44,599 bases of DNA from assembly GCA_011800805.1 (NCBI GenBank), contig MPNW01000414.1:1-44599 (forward strand), read 5' to 3'. A program made the translations under genes and the position numbers. This document shows positions 44,444 to 44,599 of the stretch, one piece after another. Numbering within the stretch: the first letter of the stretch is position 1; each line of letters begins with the position of its first letter. Source of the stretch: Hirudo medicinalis (Eukaryota; Annelida; Clitellata; Hirudinida; Hirudinidae). Under the pieces are notes generated by a model. That model was not told the DNA's origin, did not search any database, and saw only the letters and a list, made by a program, of their open reading frames with translations.

Positions 44444-44599
44444 TTATCCATAATTAAAAGTTGAAGCAATTGACAAGCTGTCAAATAGGTTTTTCTTAAA
44501 ATATCTTCGGTTAAGTTTATAAACGAATTGCTTTAAATAGTTTTGAAGGTACTTTCCCTTTATTTTGTGATAATTGCCCAAAAAGTTTCTGTTAGCATT
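44444..44599 (-). CDS. IS1595-type transposase, C-terminal end, cut by the window edge
   Basis: 51 codons plus stop, open to the edge. The residues NANRNFLGNYHKIKG and KYLQNYLKQFVYKLNRRYF, then KKNLFDSLSIAS, match the conserved C-terminus of ISXO2/IS1595-family transposases that follow the catalytic DDE/N domain. Unlike the relative at 30021-30280 no frame damage is visible in the part present, so this copy could be intact beyond the edge. It lies upstream of the acyl-CoA ligase and reads toward it. Confidence 0.8.
   Translation of the reverse strand, partial: NANRNFLGNYHKIKGKYLQNYLKQFVYKLNRRYFKKNLFDSLSIASTFNYG

Noticed and set aside
1..44599. CRISPR arrays or phage modules
   Set aside because: No regularly spaced direct repeats, cas genes, or phage structural genes were seen anywhere in the window.

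Overview
The window reads as chromosomal DNA of a low-GC Bacteroidota bacterium, most likely of the Sphingobacteriales/Sphingobacteriaceae type (inference). The evidence is: repeated promoter elements of the Bacteroidota form TAnnTTTG; two large TonB-dependent receptors, one in a sigma/FecR/receptor signalling set; family-specific genes such as DUF3098 and DUF5683; and the gene order parA-parB-DUF5683-dapB-lepB. No rRNA, tRNA, CRISPR array or intact phage was seen.

Layout. 1-2.5 kb: a leftward promoter at the edge, a CoA-binding protein, and an FAD-dependent dehydrogenase-like gene broken by two one-base frameshifts. 2.6-4.5 kb: a lemA-TPM-TPM envelope operon. 4.5-6.6 kb: a gap with a perfect 16-bp hairpin, then two secreted or membrane proteins of unknown role. 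6.7-9.0 kb: dnaG and yraN. 9.3-14.1 kb: an outer-membrane barrel protein, then an ECF sigma factor, a FecR anti-sigma factor and an STN-type TonB receptor, which together form a cell-surface signalling unit. 14.1-17.2 kb (minus strand): plsC, uppP, DUF3098, ftsX. 17.4-23.8 kb: leuS, a second TonB receptor and a short protein resembling one lobe of a vitamin-B12 binding protein. 24.5-28.9 kb: parA, parB, DUF5683, dapB, lepB as one tight operon. 29.0-36.1 kb: an InlB-repeat/PEBP lipoprotein, a decayed IS1595-type transposase end, truB, ribF, an esterase-like protein, a Kef-type antiporter and a LysE exporter. 36.1-40.9 kb: uvrA, a gap holding a candidate small RNA, a sigma-70 family factor and two small proteins. 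40.9-42.5 kb: a graveyard of at least three insertion-sequence fragments. 42.5-44.6 kb: a long-chain acyl-CoA synthetase and the 3' end of an IS1595-type transposase cut by the window edge.

Most genes are housekeeping: replication priming, chromosome segregation, translation, envelope lipid and peptidoglycan precursor metabolism, DNA repair. The less ordinary content is in the gaps: a diverged repeat of about 150 bp present at 14.9 and 23.2 kb, which forms the leader of the half-lobe gene in one place and stands without a gene in the other; a candidate small RNA of about 70 nt between uvrA and the sigma factor; alternative hairpins between the sigma and anti-sigma genes; and IS decay. No clear new multi-gene system was found. 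The leads most worth checking are the candidate small RNA and the leader repeat.
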